From NCBI GenBank assembly GCA_902567235.1, contig CACFLX010000002.1, positions 62,001-126,000 on the forward strand: DNA of 64,000 bases, written 5' to 3'. The notes under the pieces were generated by a model. It was given only the letters and a program-made list of their open reading frames with translations, was not told the DNA's origin and did not search any database. Positions 30,984 to 41,096 of this stretch are shown here, piece after piece (position 1 is the stretch's first letter; each line of letters starts with the position of its first letter). Made by a program: the position numbers and the translations under genes. This DNA comes from an uncultured Pelagibacteraceae bacterium. Its GTDB lineage: Bacteria > Pseudomonadota > Alphaproteobacteria > Pelagibacterales > Pelagibacteraceae.

Positions 30984-31985
30984 ATGAAAAAGAAAATTTT
31001 TTCTGGAGTTCAACCAACTGGAAATTTACATTTAGGAAATTATTTAGGAGCAATTAAAAATTTTGTAGCATTGCAAAATGAAAAAGATAATGAGTGTGTT
31101 TATTGTGTTGTAGATTTACATGCAATTACCGTTAAACAGGATCCAAAGATTTTAAAAGATAATATAAGAGAGACAACAGCTGCTTTTTTAGCTAGTGGAT
31201 TAGATTATAAAAAAAGTATAATTTTTAATCAGTCTCTAGTGCCAGCTCACTCTGAGGGTTCGTGGATTTTAGGATGCATTGCAAGAATGGGATGGTTAAA
31301 TCGTATGACACAATTCAAAGAAAAAGCTGGAAAAGATAAAGAAAAAGCAAGTGTTGGTTTATATATATATCCAATACTTATGGCTGCTGATATTTTATTG
31401 TACGACTCAACACATGTACCTGTTGGAGAAGATCAAAAACAACATTTAGAACTATCCAGAGATATTGCTCAAAAGTTTAATTTAGATTTTAAAGTTGATA
31501 ATTTTTTTATAGCACCGGAACCATTAATACAAAAAAATTTTGCAAGAATCATGAGTTTAAAAGATGGAAAAAAAAAAATGAGTAAATCTGATCCTTCAGA
31601 TTTAAGTAGAATTAATTTAACAGATAAAAAAGACGAAATAGTAAATAAAATTAAAAAAGCTAAAACTGACAATGAACCTTTACCGTTTGATGACAAAAAA
31701 TTAAATGAAAGACCTGAAGTTGCAAATCTTTTAGGAATTTATTCAAGTTTAAATAATCAAACATTATTTGACACAATAAATGAGTTTAGTGGAAAAAATT
31801 TTTCTGAATTTAAACAAAAACTTTCAGATCTTGTTGTAGAAAAAATTTCTCCAATATCTTATGAAATAAATAAGTTAAAGAAGGATAATAATTTTATAGA
31901 TAAAATTTTAGAAGAAGGTGCTGAAAAAGCCCATAAAATAACTTCTAAAAAAGTAAAAGAAATGAAAAAAATTATAGGATTTTGA
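30984..31985 (+). CDS. trpS: Tryptophanyl-tRNA synthetase
   Basis: [29 protein letters not shown]. Confidence 0.98.
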   Translation: MKKKIFSGVQPTGNLHLGNYLGAIKNFVALQNEKDNECVYCVVDLHAITVKQDPKILKDNIRETTAAFLASGLDYKKSIIFNQSLVPAHSEGSWILGCIARMGWLNRMTQFKEKAGKDKEKASVGLYIYPILMAADILLYDSTHVPVGEDQKQHLELSRDIAQKFNLDFKVDNFFIAPEPLIQKNFARIMSLKDGKKKMSKSDPSDLSRINLTDKKDEIVNKIKKAKTDNEPLPFDDKKLNERPEVANLLGIYSSLNNQTLFDTINEFSGKNFSEFKQKLSDLVVEKISPISYEINKLKKDNNFIDKILEEGAEKAHKITSKKVKEMKKIIGF

Positions 31986-32029
31986 TTTTAAATTCTTTAA
32001 ACTTTTAAAATAATAATTATATAAGTATT

Positions 32030-32572
32030 ATGTTTGTACAAACTGAAATTACACCCAATCCAAATTCTTTAAAGTTTTTGCCAGGAAAGAAAGTATCTAA
32101 TGATATACCAATTGAAATAGTTGATAAAAATGAAACTAATAACGATTTAATAAGAAATATTTTATCTATTAATGGTGTAACAAGTATTTTTTTATCAGAT
32201 GATTTTCTTTCAGTTAATAAAGATGAAAAAATAGAATGGGAAGATTTAAAACATATAATAATTTCATTTATTAATGATTATTACTCTGATGGTAATGAAA
32301 TTGTATTAGATAAAGAAAGTAAAAATTCTCAAATAAAAGATTTATCTGATGTTGAAAAAAAAATTGTACAAATACTGGAAACAAAAGTAAGACCTGCAGT
32401 CGCAAGGGATGGTGGAGATATAAAGTTTAAAGAATTTAAAAATGGTGTTGTAACTGTTAGCCTTCAAGGCAGTTGTTCAGGTTGTCCAAGCTCAACCATG
32501 ACATTAAAACAAGGAGTGCAAAACCTTTTGTGTCATTATATCCCTGAAATTAAAGAAGTAATTGCTATCTAA
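32030..32572 (+). CDS. NifU/NfuA-type Fe-S scaffold protein
   Basis: TPNPNSLKFLPG N-domain, RPAVARDGGDIKF and GSCSGCPSSTMTLKQGVQNLL. Confidence 0.93.
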   Translation: MFVQTEITPNPNSLKFLPGKKVSNDIPIEIVDKNETNNDLIRNILSINGVTSIFLSDDFLSVNKDEKIEWEDLKHIIISFINDYYSDGNEIVLDKESKNSQIKDLSDVEKKIVQILETKVRPAVARDGGDIKFKEFKNGVVTVSLQGSCSGCPSSTMTLKQGVQNLLCHYIPEIKEVIAI

Positions 32573-32602
32573 AAATTTTAAAGAATCAATTATAATAAAA
32601 CT

Positions 32603-33736
32603 ATGAATCATTTTGCAAAAATAAATATTAATAAGTTAAAAAAATTTTTACAGAATAAAGGATACAAAATTTATAAGAAGCAGAAATCATATCCTAAAAG
32701 TATTGAAAACTTTTTTTATACTACAATGATGGGTATTTTTTTTGTAGGTTTGTTTTATGTTGCACCTTCTCTAAAAGACTTTTATATAAAAAATTTAAAT
32801 AAAAATGAAACTGTTCTTAATAATTCGAATTTAAATTTCAATAGAGTTTTAGAGGGAAAAGATATTAAAAAAAATAGAACTCTTAATGAAAGTAATGAAG
32901 TAGAATTTGGAGATCTATTTACCGATGTTTTTGATTTTGATATAAGTGAGAAAGACACAGTTAGATTAAGTGCATCAACAATTAAGCAATTATTTAAAGA
33001 TGAGGACTATAATTTAAATGATATTAGGAAAAACAAATTAGTTAAACCTATAACTATAGATATTCTTCCAAGTGAAATTAAATTAATTGAAAGTACTAAA
33101 AAAAAAAAAGAATTATTTATTCAAATAGTTCTACCTTTAATTTTAGAAGAAAATAAAAAAATAAGATTAGAAAGAAAAACACTTTTTTCTATTTTAAATA
33201 AGAATAATAATACTGAAGCTGAAAAAAATTGGTTAAAAAGTAAATTTAAACAATATGGTGTTGCAAATAAAGACTTAGCTACATTAAAAATAAGAATGGA
33301 TGAAATTCCTGTTTCACTAGCTATTGCTCAAGCAGCGAAAGAGACTGGATGGGGAACATCAAGGTTTGCTCAAGAGGGAAATGCATTATTTGGACAATGG
33401 ACTTATGATGGAGAGGGAATTAAGCCAGCTGGATCTGAAATAGGAGAAACTCATAAAGTTATGAAATTTAAAATTCTTAAAGCTTCAGTTAGAGCTTATC
33501 AAAGGAATTTAAATACTCATAAAAGTTATAAAAAATTTAGAAAAGTAAGGGCAATTCAAAGGGATGTTTACGGATCATTAAATAGTTTAGAGTTAGTAAA
33601 ATACTTAGATAAATATGCCGAAACTGGAACAGAATATACAAAAATATTAAAACAAATTATTGATCAAAATAAGTTAACAGATTTTGATGATGCACAAATT
33701 TTACCTGACAGTATTAGAGAAAAAAGTTTAGTTTAA
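32603..33736 (+). CDS. Bax-like glucosaminidase-domain membrane protein
   Basis: N-terminal TM segment; SLAIAQAAKETGWGTSRFAQEGNALFGQWT. Confidence 0.8.
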   Translation: MNHFAKININKLKKFLQNKGYKIYKKQKSYPKSIENFFYTTMMGIFFVGLFYVAPSLKDFYIKNLNKNETVLNNSNLNFNRVLEGKDIKKNRTLNESNEVEFGDLFTDVFDFDISEKDTVRLSASTIKQLFKDEDYNLNDIRKNKLVKPITIDILPSEIKLIESTKKKKELFIQIVLPLILEENKKIRLERKTLFSILNKNNNTEAEKNWLKSKFKQYGVANKDLATLKIRMDEIPVSLAIAQAAKETGWGTSRFAQEGNALFGQWTYDGEGIKPAGSEIGETHKVMKFKILKASVRAYQRNLNTHKSYKKFRKVRAIQRDVYGSLNSLELVKYLDKYAETGTEYTKILKQIIDQNKLTDFDDAQILPDSIREKSLV

Positions 33737-34791
33737 TTTTGTTCTATTGAAAATTGAATTCCAAGCCATCTCCATCCAATATCATCATGTAGAGAACAAT
33801 TTATTCTACCTCTTCTAAAAGAAAATTTATCTCTAAATTCAATATAAAGTTTATTTTTTACTAAATTAATTATAGATTTATCCCATTTATTCCCTTCATC
33901 TGAAAAGCAATTAATTTTTTCTAAATTTTTTTGTTCTTCAAAAAATTCAATAATAGTTTTTGGGGGATTATTATTTTGTAGTACGTATTTATCTTCAGGG
34001 ATTATATTTTTATACTCAAGTGGATATAAATTTAATAAAAAACTGAATCTTTTTAAATCACCATATTTTTCATTAATTGGAAATCTTGCTAGTTCATATT
34101 TATTTTTGTTAATATCAATTAATCCTGAATGCTGCCCAAATGCAAAATCAAACTTACTTGAAATGTATTTTTGTTGTTCTAGACTATATTCACCAAATGG
34201 GTATGAAAAAAATACAGGATTATAACCAATATTTTTAATAAATATTTTTATTGATGTGTCAATATCTTCCTTAAACTTATTAAAGTTATATTTAATTAGA
34301 TATTCATGAGAATGAGAATGATTGCCAATAAATGCGAATTTTTCTCTTTCAATCTCTTTTATTTGTTCCCAATTCATATAACCATACTTTCCAACTGCTT
34401 CTGTTGAAATAAATAATATAAATGGAATTTTTTTTTCTTTTAAATATGGCCATGCATTTTCATAAAAAGAAGTAAATCCATCATCTATTGTTAATAAAAT
34501 TTTTTTTTTTAACTTTGGTTTATTAAAATTTAAATTAAAATCATCTGGATTAATGAAGCTAATGTTTTCTTCTTTAATCAAATCCATTTGTTTTTTAAAA
34601 ATTTCCATTTTTATATTTGTTGATGGATATTTATTTTCATTAAACCTATGATACATTATTGAAAGTATACCCTTATCATTTGAATAATATTTGTTATTAT
34701 TTGCAAATACATTAGTATTTAAAATAAAATTAATTAATATGAATAATTTAATAATTGATGCAGCAAACGATACAATTTTTTTTACAGTCAT
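33733..34791 (-). CDS. Polysaccharide deacetylase family protein (start uncertain; 34791 is one candidate)
   Basis: ILSIMYHRFNENKYPSTN, ILLTIDDGFTSFYENAWPYL, GNHSHSH, FSYPFGEYS: NodB-type motifs. Confidence 0.85.
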   Translation of the reverse strand: MTVKKIVSFAASIIKLFILINFILNTNVFANNNKYYSNDKGILSIMYHRFNENKYPSTNIKMEIFKKQMDLIKEENISFINPDDFNLNFNKPKLKKKILLTIDDGFTSFYENAWPYLKEKKIPFILFISTEAVGKYGYMNWEQIKEIEREKFAFIGNHSHSHEYLIKYNFNKFKEDIDTSIKIFIKNIGYNPVFFSYPFGEYSLEQQKYISSKFDFAFGQHSGLIDINKNKYELARFPINEKYGDLKRFSFLLNLYPLEYKNIIPEDKYVLQNNNPPKTIIEFFEEQKNLEKINCFSDEGNKWDKSIINLVKNKLYIEFRDKFSFRRGRINCSLHDDIGWRWLGIQFSIEQN

Positions 34792-35110
34792 GGCTGATAA
34801 TAAATCATATACTAGTGAGTTTAGTAACAATAGAGAAAATTTTGATAAACTTACAATATTACTTTTAAAATTTTTAGAAAAAAATGACCTAAATATTAAA
34901 AATATAAGCAATATATTTGTTAATCAAGGGCCAGGAAAATTTTCAGGAATAAGGGCTTCATTGGCTACAGCAAAAGGTATAAGTTTTGCAAATAAAATAG
35001 ATTTATATGGTTTTAGTTCAGATCAAGCGATTAATCAAAATTATGTGGAAATTATTGAGTTATTTAATAAAGGTTTGTTAATTAAAAATTTGATAAAACC
35101 TCAATATTAG
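34739..35110 (+). CDS. tsaB: Short TsaB-like t6A biosynthesis protein (~123 aa, apparently shortened)
   Basis: MNNLIIDAANDTIFFTVM, IFVNQGPGKFSGIRASLATAKGISFA; much shorter than the usual ~200+ aa. Confidence 0.75.
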   Translation: MNNLIIDAANDTIFFTVMADNKSYTSEFSNNRENFDKLTILLLKFLEKNDLNIKNISNIFVNQGPGKFSGIRASLATAKGISFANKIDLYGFSSDQAINQNYVEIIELFNKGLLIKNLIKPQY

Positions 35111-35125
35111 AGTTATTATAAAATT

Positions 35126-35536
35126 ATGTCAGAAACAATTGAAAAAAAATGTGTAGCAAAAGGAGTGAAGCTTACTGATCAAAGAAGAATAATAGCCAAA
35201 GTAATGTCAGAGGCTCAAGACCATCCAGATGTTAATGAACTATATTTAAGAGTTTCAAGTATCGACTCAAAAATTAGCATAGCCACAGTTTATAGAACTG
35301 TGAAATTGTTTGAAGAAGCTGGTATAATTGCAAAGCATGATTTTAAAGGTGGAAAAGCAAGATATGAAGAGATTAGCGAAGGGCATCATGATCACCTCAT
35401 TGATGTTAATACGGGAGAGATAATCGAGTTTGTTGATGATGAAATTGAAAAATTACAAAAAAAAGTTGCAGAAAAATATGGTTATAATTTAGTCGATCAT
35501 AAATTAGAACTTTATGGAATAAAAAAAAAATCCTAA
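35126..35536 (+). CDS. fur: Fur-family regulator (Fur/Mur-like)
   Basis: GVKLTDQRRIIAKVM, ISIATVYRTVKLFEEAGII, EGHHDHLIDVNTGEIIEF. Confidence 0.93.
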   Translation: MSETIEKKCVAKGVKLTDQRRIIAKVMSEAQDHPDVNELYLRVSSIDSKISIATVYRTVKLFEEAGIIAKHDFKGGKARYEEISEGHHDHLIDVNTGEIIEFVDDEIEKLQKKVAEKYGYNLVDHKLELYGIKKKS

Positions 35537-35539
35537 TTA

Positions 35540-36874
35540 ATGGAAAAAAAAATATTTATTAAAACATTTGGCTGCCAAATGAATGAGTATGATTCTAATA
35601 GAATTTATGATTCTGTAAAAAAATTGGGTTTTAGAAAGAGTCTAGATCAAGAGAACTTAGATTGTTATATATTAAATACATGTCATATTAGAGATAAGGC
35701 AAAAGAAAAAGTTTATCATGAAATAGGAAGAGTTAAAAAATTATATAAAGAAAAAAGTAAACCAATAATAGTTGTGGCCGGATGTGTAGCTCAAGCTGAA
35801 AATCAAGAAATGTTAAATAGGGAGCCTTACATAGATATAGTTATAGGTCCTCAATCATATCATAAGATCAATGACAAGTTAAAAAACTTTATTAAAGATA
35901 CCAAAATAGAAGAAACAGAATTTGATACAGTTACAAAGTTTAATTATTTTGATAACATTAAAAATAAAAATAATAAAATTTCCTCTTATTTAACTATTCA
36001 AGAAGGATGTGATAAATTTTGTAGTTTTTGTGTAGTACCTTACACAAGGGGACCAGAATATTCTAGACCATTTAATAAAATTATAGTTGAAGCAGAAAGC
36101 TTAATTAAAAATGGTGTGAAGGAAATAATTTTATTAGGTCAAAATGTTAATGCATATTCTTTTAAGGAAAAATCAAAAGAGTATCGAATATCTGATATAA
36201 TCAAAAAATTATCAAGTTATAATGAATTAAAAAGAATAAGATATTCAACATCTCATCCCAGAGATATGACAGATGATTTAATTGAATGTTATTCAACTAA
36301 TAATAAATTAATGCCCTTGGTTCATCTGCCTATACAAAGTGGATCAAATAAAATCCTTAAGTTAATGAATAGAAAACATACAGTTGAAAAATATGTAGAA
36401 ATTTATGAAAAATTAATCAAAATTAATCCAAAGATAAAATTTTCTAGTGATTTTATAATTTCATATCCTGGTGAAACAGATAGTGATTTTAAACAAACAC
36501 TAAATTTAGTAAAAAAAATTAAATTTATTAATTCGTTTTCGTTTATATTTAGCCCAAGGCCTGGGACAAAGGCTTCAAATTTAGAACAAATTAGTAAAGA
36601 AATTTCAAAAGAAAGATTATTACAAATTCAAGATCATCTATTCAAATTTCAATTAAACATGAATAAATCCTTTATTGATAAATCAATTGATGTTTTAGTT
36701 GAAAATCAAATAAGTGGACAAAAAAAATTGTTTGGCAGGAATCAATATATGAACGGAGTAATTTTTGAAGGAAATCAAAATTTTATTGGAAAAAATGTTA
36801 ATATTAAAATAGAACACGTTAATCAAAATAATTTATTTGGTAAAAGTGAAAAAAAAAATATGAGAGCAGCATAA
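35540..36874 (+). CDS. miaB: tRNA-2-methylthio-N6-dimethylallyladenosine synthase MiaB
   Basis: IKTFGCQMNEYDS, LNTCHIRDKA, IQEGCDKFCSFCVVPYTRGPEYSRP. Confidence 0.97.
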   Translation: MEKKIFIKTFGCQMNEYDSNRIYDSVKKLGFRKSLDQENLDCYILNTCHIRDKAKEKVYHEIGRVKKLYKEKSKPIIVVAGCVAQAENQEMLNREPYIDIVIGPQSYHKINDKLKNFIKDTKIEETEFDTVTKFNYFDNIKNKNNKISSYLTIQEGCDKFCSFCVVPYTRGPEYSRPFNKIIVEAESLIKNGVKEIILLGQNVNAYSFKEKSKEYRISDIIKKLSSYNELKRIRYSTSHPRDMTDDLIECYSTNNKLMPLVHLPIQSGSNKILKLMNRKHTVEKYVEIYEKLIKINPKIKFSSDFIISYPGETDSDFKQTLNLVKKIKFINSFSFIFSPRPGTKASNLEQISKEISKERLLQIQDHLFKFQLNMNKSFIDKSIDVLVENQISGQKKLFGRNQYMNGVIFEGNQNFIGKNVNIKIEHVNQNNLFGKSEKKNMRAA

Positions 36875-37879
36875 TTGAAAAATATAGCTGAAAGAAATTT
36901 TAAGTCAGAATTAAAGTTTGTTTATTCCGATAATGATACCTTGAGTATTATATTTCAAAATAATGATATACTTTTGGGTGTCCTGGGTGAATTTAATAAT
37001 AATATTAAACAATTAGAAGAAATAACCAATACAAACATTCATACTAGAGGAAATTCAATATTAGTAAAAAGTAGTGTAAAAAAAAATGAATTAGTAAAAA
37101 ATGCTATAAAATTTTTATCTGAACAATTTATTAGAAATGGTACAATAGAAAAAAAAGATATAATTTCTTCAGTAAATAAATTTATGATAGACGAAAAAAA
37201 TAATTCTAAAAAAAATATTGAATATATAATTAAAACTCCAAAAAAATCTGTAATTCCAAGATCTGAAAAACAGAAAAACTATGTAAGAGCATTAAAAGAG
37301 AGTGAAATAATAATCTCCGCAGGACCTGCTGGTACTGGTAAAACTTTTTTAGCGGTAGCTGTTGCCTTAACAATGCTTTTAGAAAAAAAAATTGAAAGAA
37401 TAATATTGTCAAGGCCAGCTGTAGAAGCAGGAGAAAGATTAGGTTTTTTGCCTGGCGATATGAGAGAAAAGGTAGACCCTTATTTAAGGCCACTATATGA
37501 CTCACTTTATGATTTATTAGATTTTGAAAAAATCCAAAAAAAAATAGAAGTTGGCGATATAGAAATAGCGCCATTAGCTTTTATGAGAGGAAGAACATTA
37601 AAGAATTCTTTTGCTATCCTAGATGAAGCACAAAATGCAACTGATACTCAAATTAAAATGTTTTTAACAAGAATAGGTGAAAATTCAAAAATTGTAATAA
37701 ATGGAGACCCTTCTCAAATTGATTTGCCAAATAAAAACTTATCAGGTTTAAATAGATCAAAAAAATTATTAGGACATTTAAAAGAAATTTCAGTTGTAGA
37801 CTTTGACTATACAGATGTGGTGAGACATCCATTAGTTTCAAAAATTGTAAAAGCTTATTCAGATCAAAAAAATGAATAA
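36875..37879 (+). CDS. PhoH-like ATPase (TTG start)
   Basis: IISAGPAGTGKTFLAVAVAL, RPAVEAGERLGFLPGDMREKVDPYLRPLYD. Confidence 0.95.
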   Translation: MKNIAERNFKSELKFVYSDNDTLSIIFQNNDILLGVLGEFNNNIKQLEEITNTNIHTRGNSILVKSSVKKNELVKNAIKFLSEQFIRNGTIEKKDIISSVNKFMIDEKNNSKKNIEYIIKTPKKSVIPRSEKQKNYVRALKESEIIISAGPAGTGKTFLAVAVALTMLLEKKIERIILSRPAVEAGERLGFLPGDMREKVDPYLRPLYDSLYDLLDFEKIQKKIEVGDIEIAPLAFMRGRTLKNSFAILDEAQNATDTQIKMFLTRIGENSKIVINGDPSQIDLPNKNLSGLNRSKKLLGHLKEISVVDFDYTDVVRHPLVSKIVKAYSDQKNE

Positions 37880-38313
37880 TGATTAAGGCAAATATTATTT
37901 TAGATTATCCTAAATGGAAAAATAAAATTAAAGATCCAAATATTTATTTAAAAAAAAAATTAAGTAGACTATCTAAAATTCCTTATTTTAAAAAAAAAAA
38001 ACAAGAATTTTCAATACTTCTAACAAATAATAGAAAAATGAAAAACTTAAATTTAAAGTTTAGAAAAAAAAATAAGCCTACAGATGTATTGTCGTTTCAG
38101 TCAAATGAAAATTTCTACATTGGAGATATAGCCATCAGTTATGAAATAATTAATAAAAGATCAAAATTATCAAATTTTTTTTTAGAATTTGATAAAATGT
38201 GGATACATGGATATTTTCATCTAATTGGATATAATCATAAAAAATTAAAAGATTTTAAAAAAATGTCTAAGAAAGAAAATTTAGTTTTAAATTATTTTCA
38301 TAAAATAAATTGA
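37879..38313 (+). CDS. ybeY: Endoribonuclease YbeY
   Basis: FRKKNKPTDVLSFQ, GDIAISYE, WIHGYFHLIGYNHKKL (degenerate HGxLHLxGYDH). Confidence 0.9.
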   Translation: MIKANIILDYPKWKNKIKDPNIYLKKKLSRLSKIPYFKKKKQEFSILLTNNRKMKNLNLKFRKKNKPTDVLSFQSNENFYIGDIAISYEIINKRSKLSNFFLEFDKMWIHGYFHLIGYNHKKLKDFKKMSKKENLVLNYFHKIN

Positions 38314-39839
38314 CTTTATTATTACAAAATAAGATATTAATTTGTATTATTCCTTTTATTTTAGGTTTAATTAGTTCTTTTAGTCTTCCTCCATATAGTT
38401 TTTTTTTTATAAATTTCATTACTTTTCCATTATTTATAATTTATTTAATATCAAATTATAAAAAAGGAAAATCGATTTCTTTTACAATTGGCTGGATGTT
38501 TGGTTTTGGTTATTTTATTTCTAACTTATATTGGATAACAAACGCACTAACTTTTGAAGATAATTTTAAACCTTTAATACCAATTGCATTAATTTTAATT
38601 CCTTTATTTTTAGGAATTTTTTATGGTTTAGCCACGCTTGTATGCTCTTTTTTTACTTTAAATAAAAAATTTTCTTCTATACTAATTTTTTCAATTTTTT
38701 TCTCTCTAATAGAATTTTTTAGAAGTTTTATTTTGGGAGGGTTTCCTTGGAATCTTATCGTTTTTTCCTGGGTGGACTATTTAGCTTTTTTACAAGTTCT
38801 TTCTTATATTGGTACCTATTCATTTAACTTGCTAAGTATAACTATTTTTTTAATACCCGTTATTGTTCTATTTGATTATAGAAAAATTATAAAAATAAGT
38901 TTTTTATTTTTTGCAATTATTTGTTTATTAATAAATTTTTTATATGGATCTCTAATTATTAAAAGTAATAATCAAATTAATGATATTGATTTGAATTTTC
39001 TAATAAAAATTATTTCACCAAAAATAGAAATAGATAGATATTTCAAAGGAGAACAACCAGAAAAAATTATTTCGGAACTAATTGAATTAAGCCAGCCAAA
39101 TAAATTGGAAAAAACAATTTTTATTTTTCCTGAAGGAGTTCTTTCAGGAGTCTATTTGGAAGATTTAAAAAATTATAGCTATATGTTTTCAGAAAATTAT
39201 TCAGATCAACACACAATTGTTATGGGTATAAATAGTGTTGAAAATGACAAAGTATATAATTCTATGGTGGTTTTAGATAAAGATTTAAATATTTTAGAAA
39301 AATATAATAAAAATAAATTAGTACCTTTTGGTGAGTTTTTGCCTTTAGAAAAATTTTTTGGTAAATTAGGTTTAAAGAAAATCACTCAAGGTTACCGATC
39401 TTTTTCTCATGACAATAAAAGAAAAATTATAAATATTAATAATTTAAATTTTATTCCATTAATTTGTTATGAAATAATATATTCAGGAAAAATTAATAAA
39501 TTTGATGAAAATTATGATTTAATACTAAATATATCCGAAGATGGATGGTTTGGTAATTCTATAGGCCCATACCAGCATTTTTCACATTCAATATTTAGAT
39601 CTATAGAGGAAGGAAGGTATTTAATTCGATCAGCTAATAATGGCATTTCAGCATTTATTAATCCAAAAGGACAAATAATAAATCAGATTAAATCAACTGA
39701 GAGGGGAGTTATTGAAATAAAAAGTTTTGGGAAAACAAAAAAAACTCTTTTTAGTTCTTTTGGTAACAAGATCTTCTTTTATTTTTTATTATTTTATATT
39801 AGTTTGTTTTTTTTTTTAAAAAAGAAGGAGAATAAATGA
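38310..39839 (+). CDS. lnt: Apolipoprotein N-acyltransferase
   Basis: Polytopic N-terminus; nitrilase-like domain [36 protein letters not shown]. Confidence 0.93.
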   Translation: MTLLLQNKILICIIPFILGLISSFSLPPYSFFFINFITFPLFIIYLISNYKKGKSISFTIGWMFGFGYFISNLYWITNALTFEDNFKPLIPIALILIPLFLGIFYGLATLVCSFFTLNKKFSSILIFSIFFSLIEFFRSFILGGFPWNLIVFSWVDYLAFLQVLSYIGTYSFNLLSITIFLIPVIVLFDYRKIIKISFLFFAIICLLINFLYGSLIIKSNNQINDIDLNFLIKIISPKIEIDRYFKGEQPEKIISELIELSQPNKLEKTIFIFPEGVLSGVYLEDLKNYSYMFSENYSDQHTIVMGINSVENDKVYNSMVVLDKDLNILEKYNKNKLVPFGEFLPLEKFFGKLGLKKITQGYRSFSHDNKRKIININNLNFIPLICYEIIYSGKINKFDENYDLILNISEDGWFGNSIGPYQHFSHSIFRSIEEGRYLIRSANNGISAFINPKGQIINQIKSTERGVIEIKSFGKTKKTLFSSFGNKIFFYFLLFYISLFFFLKKKENK

Positions 39840-40999
39840 AGAAAAATTTTTTATTTACTAGCGAGTCAGTTTCCGAAGGTCACCCGGATAAAGTTTGTGA
39901 TAGAATATCAGATATGGTTGTAGATAGTTATTTAGGAGCAGAACCTCAGTCAAGAGTTGCCTGTGAAACTTTAACAACCACTAATAAAGTTGTTTTAGCT
40001 GGAGAGGTTAGAGGGCCAGAAATAAAAAAAGATGACTTAATTCAGAAAGTTAGAGATTGTATCAAGGATATTGGTTATGACCAAGAGGGTTTTACTTGGA
40101 AAGATGCAACAAAGATTGAAAGCCATCTTCATTCACAATCTGCAGATATAGCAATGGGTGTAGACTCAGCTGGAAATAAAGATGAAGGAGCCGGAGATCA
40201 AGGAATCATGTTTGGGTATGCATGTAACGAAACAGATGTATTAATGCCAGCACCTATACATTATTCTCACAAAATTTTAAGATTAATGGCAGAAGACAGA
40301 AAGTCTGGAAAGTTAAAAAATATTGAACCTGACTCAAAAAGTCAAATAACAATAGAGTATAAAGATGGAAAACCTGCGCATGTAAAATCAGTTGTAATTT
40401 CAACCCAACATTCGGCAGATGTAAATCAATCTCAAGTAAGAGAATTGGTAAAACCATATATTGAAAAATCTATACCAAAAAATCTTATAAATGGTTTAGA
40501 TGAAAATGAAATCTATGTAAATCCAACTGGAAATTTTGTAATTGGTGGACCTGATGGTGATAGTGGATTAACTGGAAGAAAAATTATAGTAGATACCTAT
40601 GGAGGTGCGGCACCACATGGTGGAGGAGCCTTTTCAGGAAAAGATCCTACGAAGGTTGATAGATCAGCAGCATATGCATCAAGATACTTAGCAAAAAATG
40701 TTGTAGCTTCAAAAATTGCAGATAAATGTTTAATCCAATTAGCTTACGCAATCGGAGTTTCAAAACCTTTATCAATTTATGTTGATCTTTTTGATAATGA
40801 TGAAGAAAAAAATAGACATGTAGAAAAATTAATTAATGAGAATTTTGATTTAAGTCCAAGAGGAATTAGAGAAATGCTAGGTTTAAATAGAGCAATTTAT
40901 GAAAAAACTTCAGCATATGGGCATTTTGGAAGAGATCCAGAATCAAATGGTGCATTTTCATGGGAAAAAACTGATAAAGCTAGTATTTTTAATAAGTAA
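39836..40999 (+). CDS. metK: S-adenosylmethionine synthetase
   Basis: [48 protein letters not shown]. Confidence 0.99.
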   Translation: MKKNFLFTSESVSEGHPDKVCDRISDMVVDSYLGAEPQSRVACETLTTTNKVVLAGEVRGPEIKKDDLIQKVRDCIKDIGYDQEGFTWKDATKIESHLHSQSADIAMGVDSAGNKDEGAGDQGIMFGYACNETDVLMPAPIHYSHKILRLMAEDRKSGKLKNIEPDSKSQITIEYKDGKPAHVKSVVISTQHSADVNQSQVRELVKPYIEKSIPKNLINGLDENEIYVNPTGNFVIGGPDGDSGLTGRKIIVDTYGGAAPHGGGAFSGKDPTKVDRSAAYASRYLAKNVVASKIADKCLIQLAYAIGVSKPLSIYVDLFDNDEEKNRHVEKLINENFDLSPRGIREMLGLNRAIYEKTSAYGHFGRDPESNGAFSWEKTDKASIFNK

Positions 41000-41006
41000 T
41001 AAGAAG

Positions 41007-41034
41007 TTGAAAATATAAGAAAAATACATATATT
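41007..41034 (+). promoter_or_regulatory. Candidate sigma70-type promoter upstream of nusA
   Basis: TTGAAA-N16-TATATT (5/6 and 5/6 to consensus). Confidence 0.4.
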
Positions 41035-41056
41035 CACGGTACATTGTTGAAATTTC

Positions 41057-41083
41057 AAAATGGGCCTCGGCCCATTTTTTTTT
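41057..41083 (+). terminator. Intrinsic terminator/attenuator-like hairpin before nusA
   Basis: AAAATGGGC-CTCG-GCCCATTTT plus T-run ending next to the nusA GGAG Shine-Dalgarno. Confidence 0.85.
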
Positions 41084-41096
41084 GGAGAAAACAAAA

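Noticed and set aside
37230-37841. Minus-strand ORFs of 114 and 62 aa
   Set aside because: Antisense to PhoH-like ATPase; Leu/Phe-rich shadow ORFs.
39780-39838. Possible SAM riboswitch before metK
   Set aside because: metK start overlaps the lnt stop; no room for a structured leader, only an AAGGAG ribosome-binding site.
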